A stretch of 64,000 bases of DNA from positions 10,160,472 through 10,224,471 of the forward strand of contig JAUJPP010000001.1 in assembly GCA_030562195.1 (NCBI GenBank), read 5' to 3'. The notes beneath the pieces were generated by a model that was given only the letters and a program-made list of their open reading frames with translations, had not been told where the DNA came from and ran no database searches. A program made the translations under genes and the position numbers. Every line of letters begins with the position of its first letter. Position 1 is the stretch's first letter. Shown here one piece after another: positions 63,601 to 64,000 of this stretch. Source of the DNA: Nipponacmea schrenckii. Lineage: Eukaryota; Mollusca; Gastropoda; Lottiidae.

Positions 63601-64000
63601 TCCTTTTTCAACACTGAATTGAAGTATTTGTCATTCCATACAGAACACATGGCCTAAACAATAATGTTAGGAAGGGGAGGGATATACTGATCTTTCTAAC
63701 ATTTACTCACCCCAAAATCACTCAATTCTTTTTCCACAACATCAAGTTTCTTTTCTTTCGATGCGGCTGAATAGAGGGCATGAGCATATCTACCTTCAAT
63801 TCCAAACACCTGAATGGGTGCCTGGAAAATAAATATGTCATAGAATGTCAGAAATAAATATATCAACAACAAAGTCACTATCTACATTGTGGAACATCTG
63901 AAATGAATATGAAAAAAAAATGTATTGTTAATAGTAAAAGAGCGATTAATTAAAGCGAGTTCATGTGCAGAATGATAAAATCTTGAAGTTAACTTACCTG
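60634..64000 (-). CDS. ATP5PO: ATP synthase peripheral stalk subunit OSCP (5' end beyond window)
   Basis: Exons 63998-64000 (last codon of an upstream exon), 63711-63821, 63264-63336, 62995-63054, 62479-62591, 62122-62208 and 60634-60747 (stop), phases closing, 186 visible residues. Recognised by [20 protein letters not shown], then [34 protein letters not shown] and [20 protein letters not shown], matching human ATP5PO ([37 protein letters not shown]). Missing: the mitochondrial presequence and first residues, to the right of the window. Role: links F1 to the peripheral stalk of mitochondrial ATP synthase. The C-terminus ([14 protein letters not shown]) differs from the vertebrate tail. The last intron holds a hAT-like element. 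Confidence 0.95.
61125..61931. mobile_element. hAT-like TIR element
   Basis: Starts CAGGGATCCCAG and ends CTGGGATCCCTG, with TATATA on both outer sides (possible duplication or TIR extension). 807 bp without a long open frame. The CAGGG terminus suits hAT; assignment is tentative. In the last intron of ATP5PO. Confidence 0.7.

Overview
The window is AT-rich animal nuclear DNA with intron-containing genes (GT-AG introns, short exons, long introns). Predicted proteins closely resemble bilaterian orthologues. Many introns carry short elements with ~160-bp core repeats, a GGAC/GACA tetranucleotide tract and a palindromic GTGGGCGTATA end. That element type resembles the Pearl/Helentron-associated families known from molluscs, so a mollusc (or at least a lophotrochozoan) is the best guess. 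I assembled every gene exon by exon from splice signals, and the reading phases close in all of them.

Layout, left to right: the 3' two thirds of a four-and-a-half-LIM gene (FHL2-like, +, 2122-3578) converges on a complete 20-exon DEAH-box helicase gene (DHX33, -, 5443-18262). DHX33 is divergent to cortactin (CTTN, +, CDS 19698-24829, 13 coding exons, 7.5 repeats and SH3). After about 6.5 kb of 3'UTR and intergenic DNA comes TIGAR (-, 31384-41242, five exons, a 6.3-kb repeat-filled first intron and an unusually long acidic linker). TIGAR is divergent (about 390 bp apart) to a single-exon TIMM29 (+, 41632-42213). TIMM29 converges on EED, the Polycomb PRC2 subunit (-, 44309-51656, 12 exons). 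Behind EED lie an E2F/E-box promoter and a ~1-kb satellite, then NUS1 (-, 53789-56443, five exons), which is head-to-head with single-exon DPM1 (+, 57032-57754). The right end holds ATP5PO, the OSCP subunit of ATP synthase (-, 60634 to beyond 64000).

Functionally this is mostly a housekeeping stretch. The clearest joint theme is NUS1-DPM1: NUS1 is a subunit of the enzyme that makes the dolichol precursor, and DPM1 charges dolichol phosphate with mannose; the two start codons are under 600 bp apart. TIGAR/TIMM29 and DHX33/CTTN are also divergent pairs.

Non-genic signals of most interest are: a Pearl/Helentron-like family in about a dozen places (one copy nested in another, one holding a homogenised 161-bp array, two abutting EED splice acceptors); several terminal-inverted-repeat elements, one with a perfect 10-bp target-site duplication; a decayed tandem duplication of two DHX33 exons; and a recurring hairpin motif that resembles a hammerhead ribozyme core. 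I found no convincing sign of an entirely new coding system.
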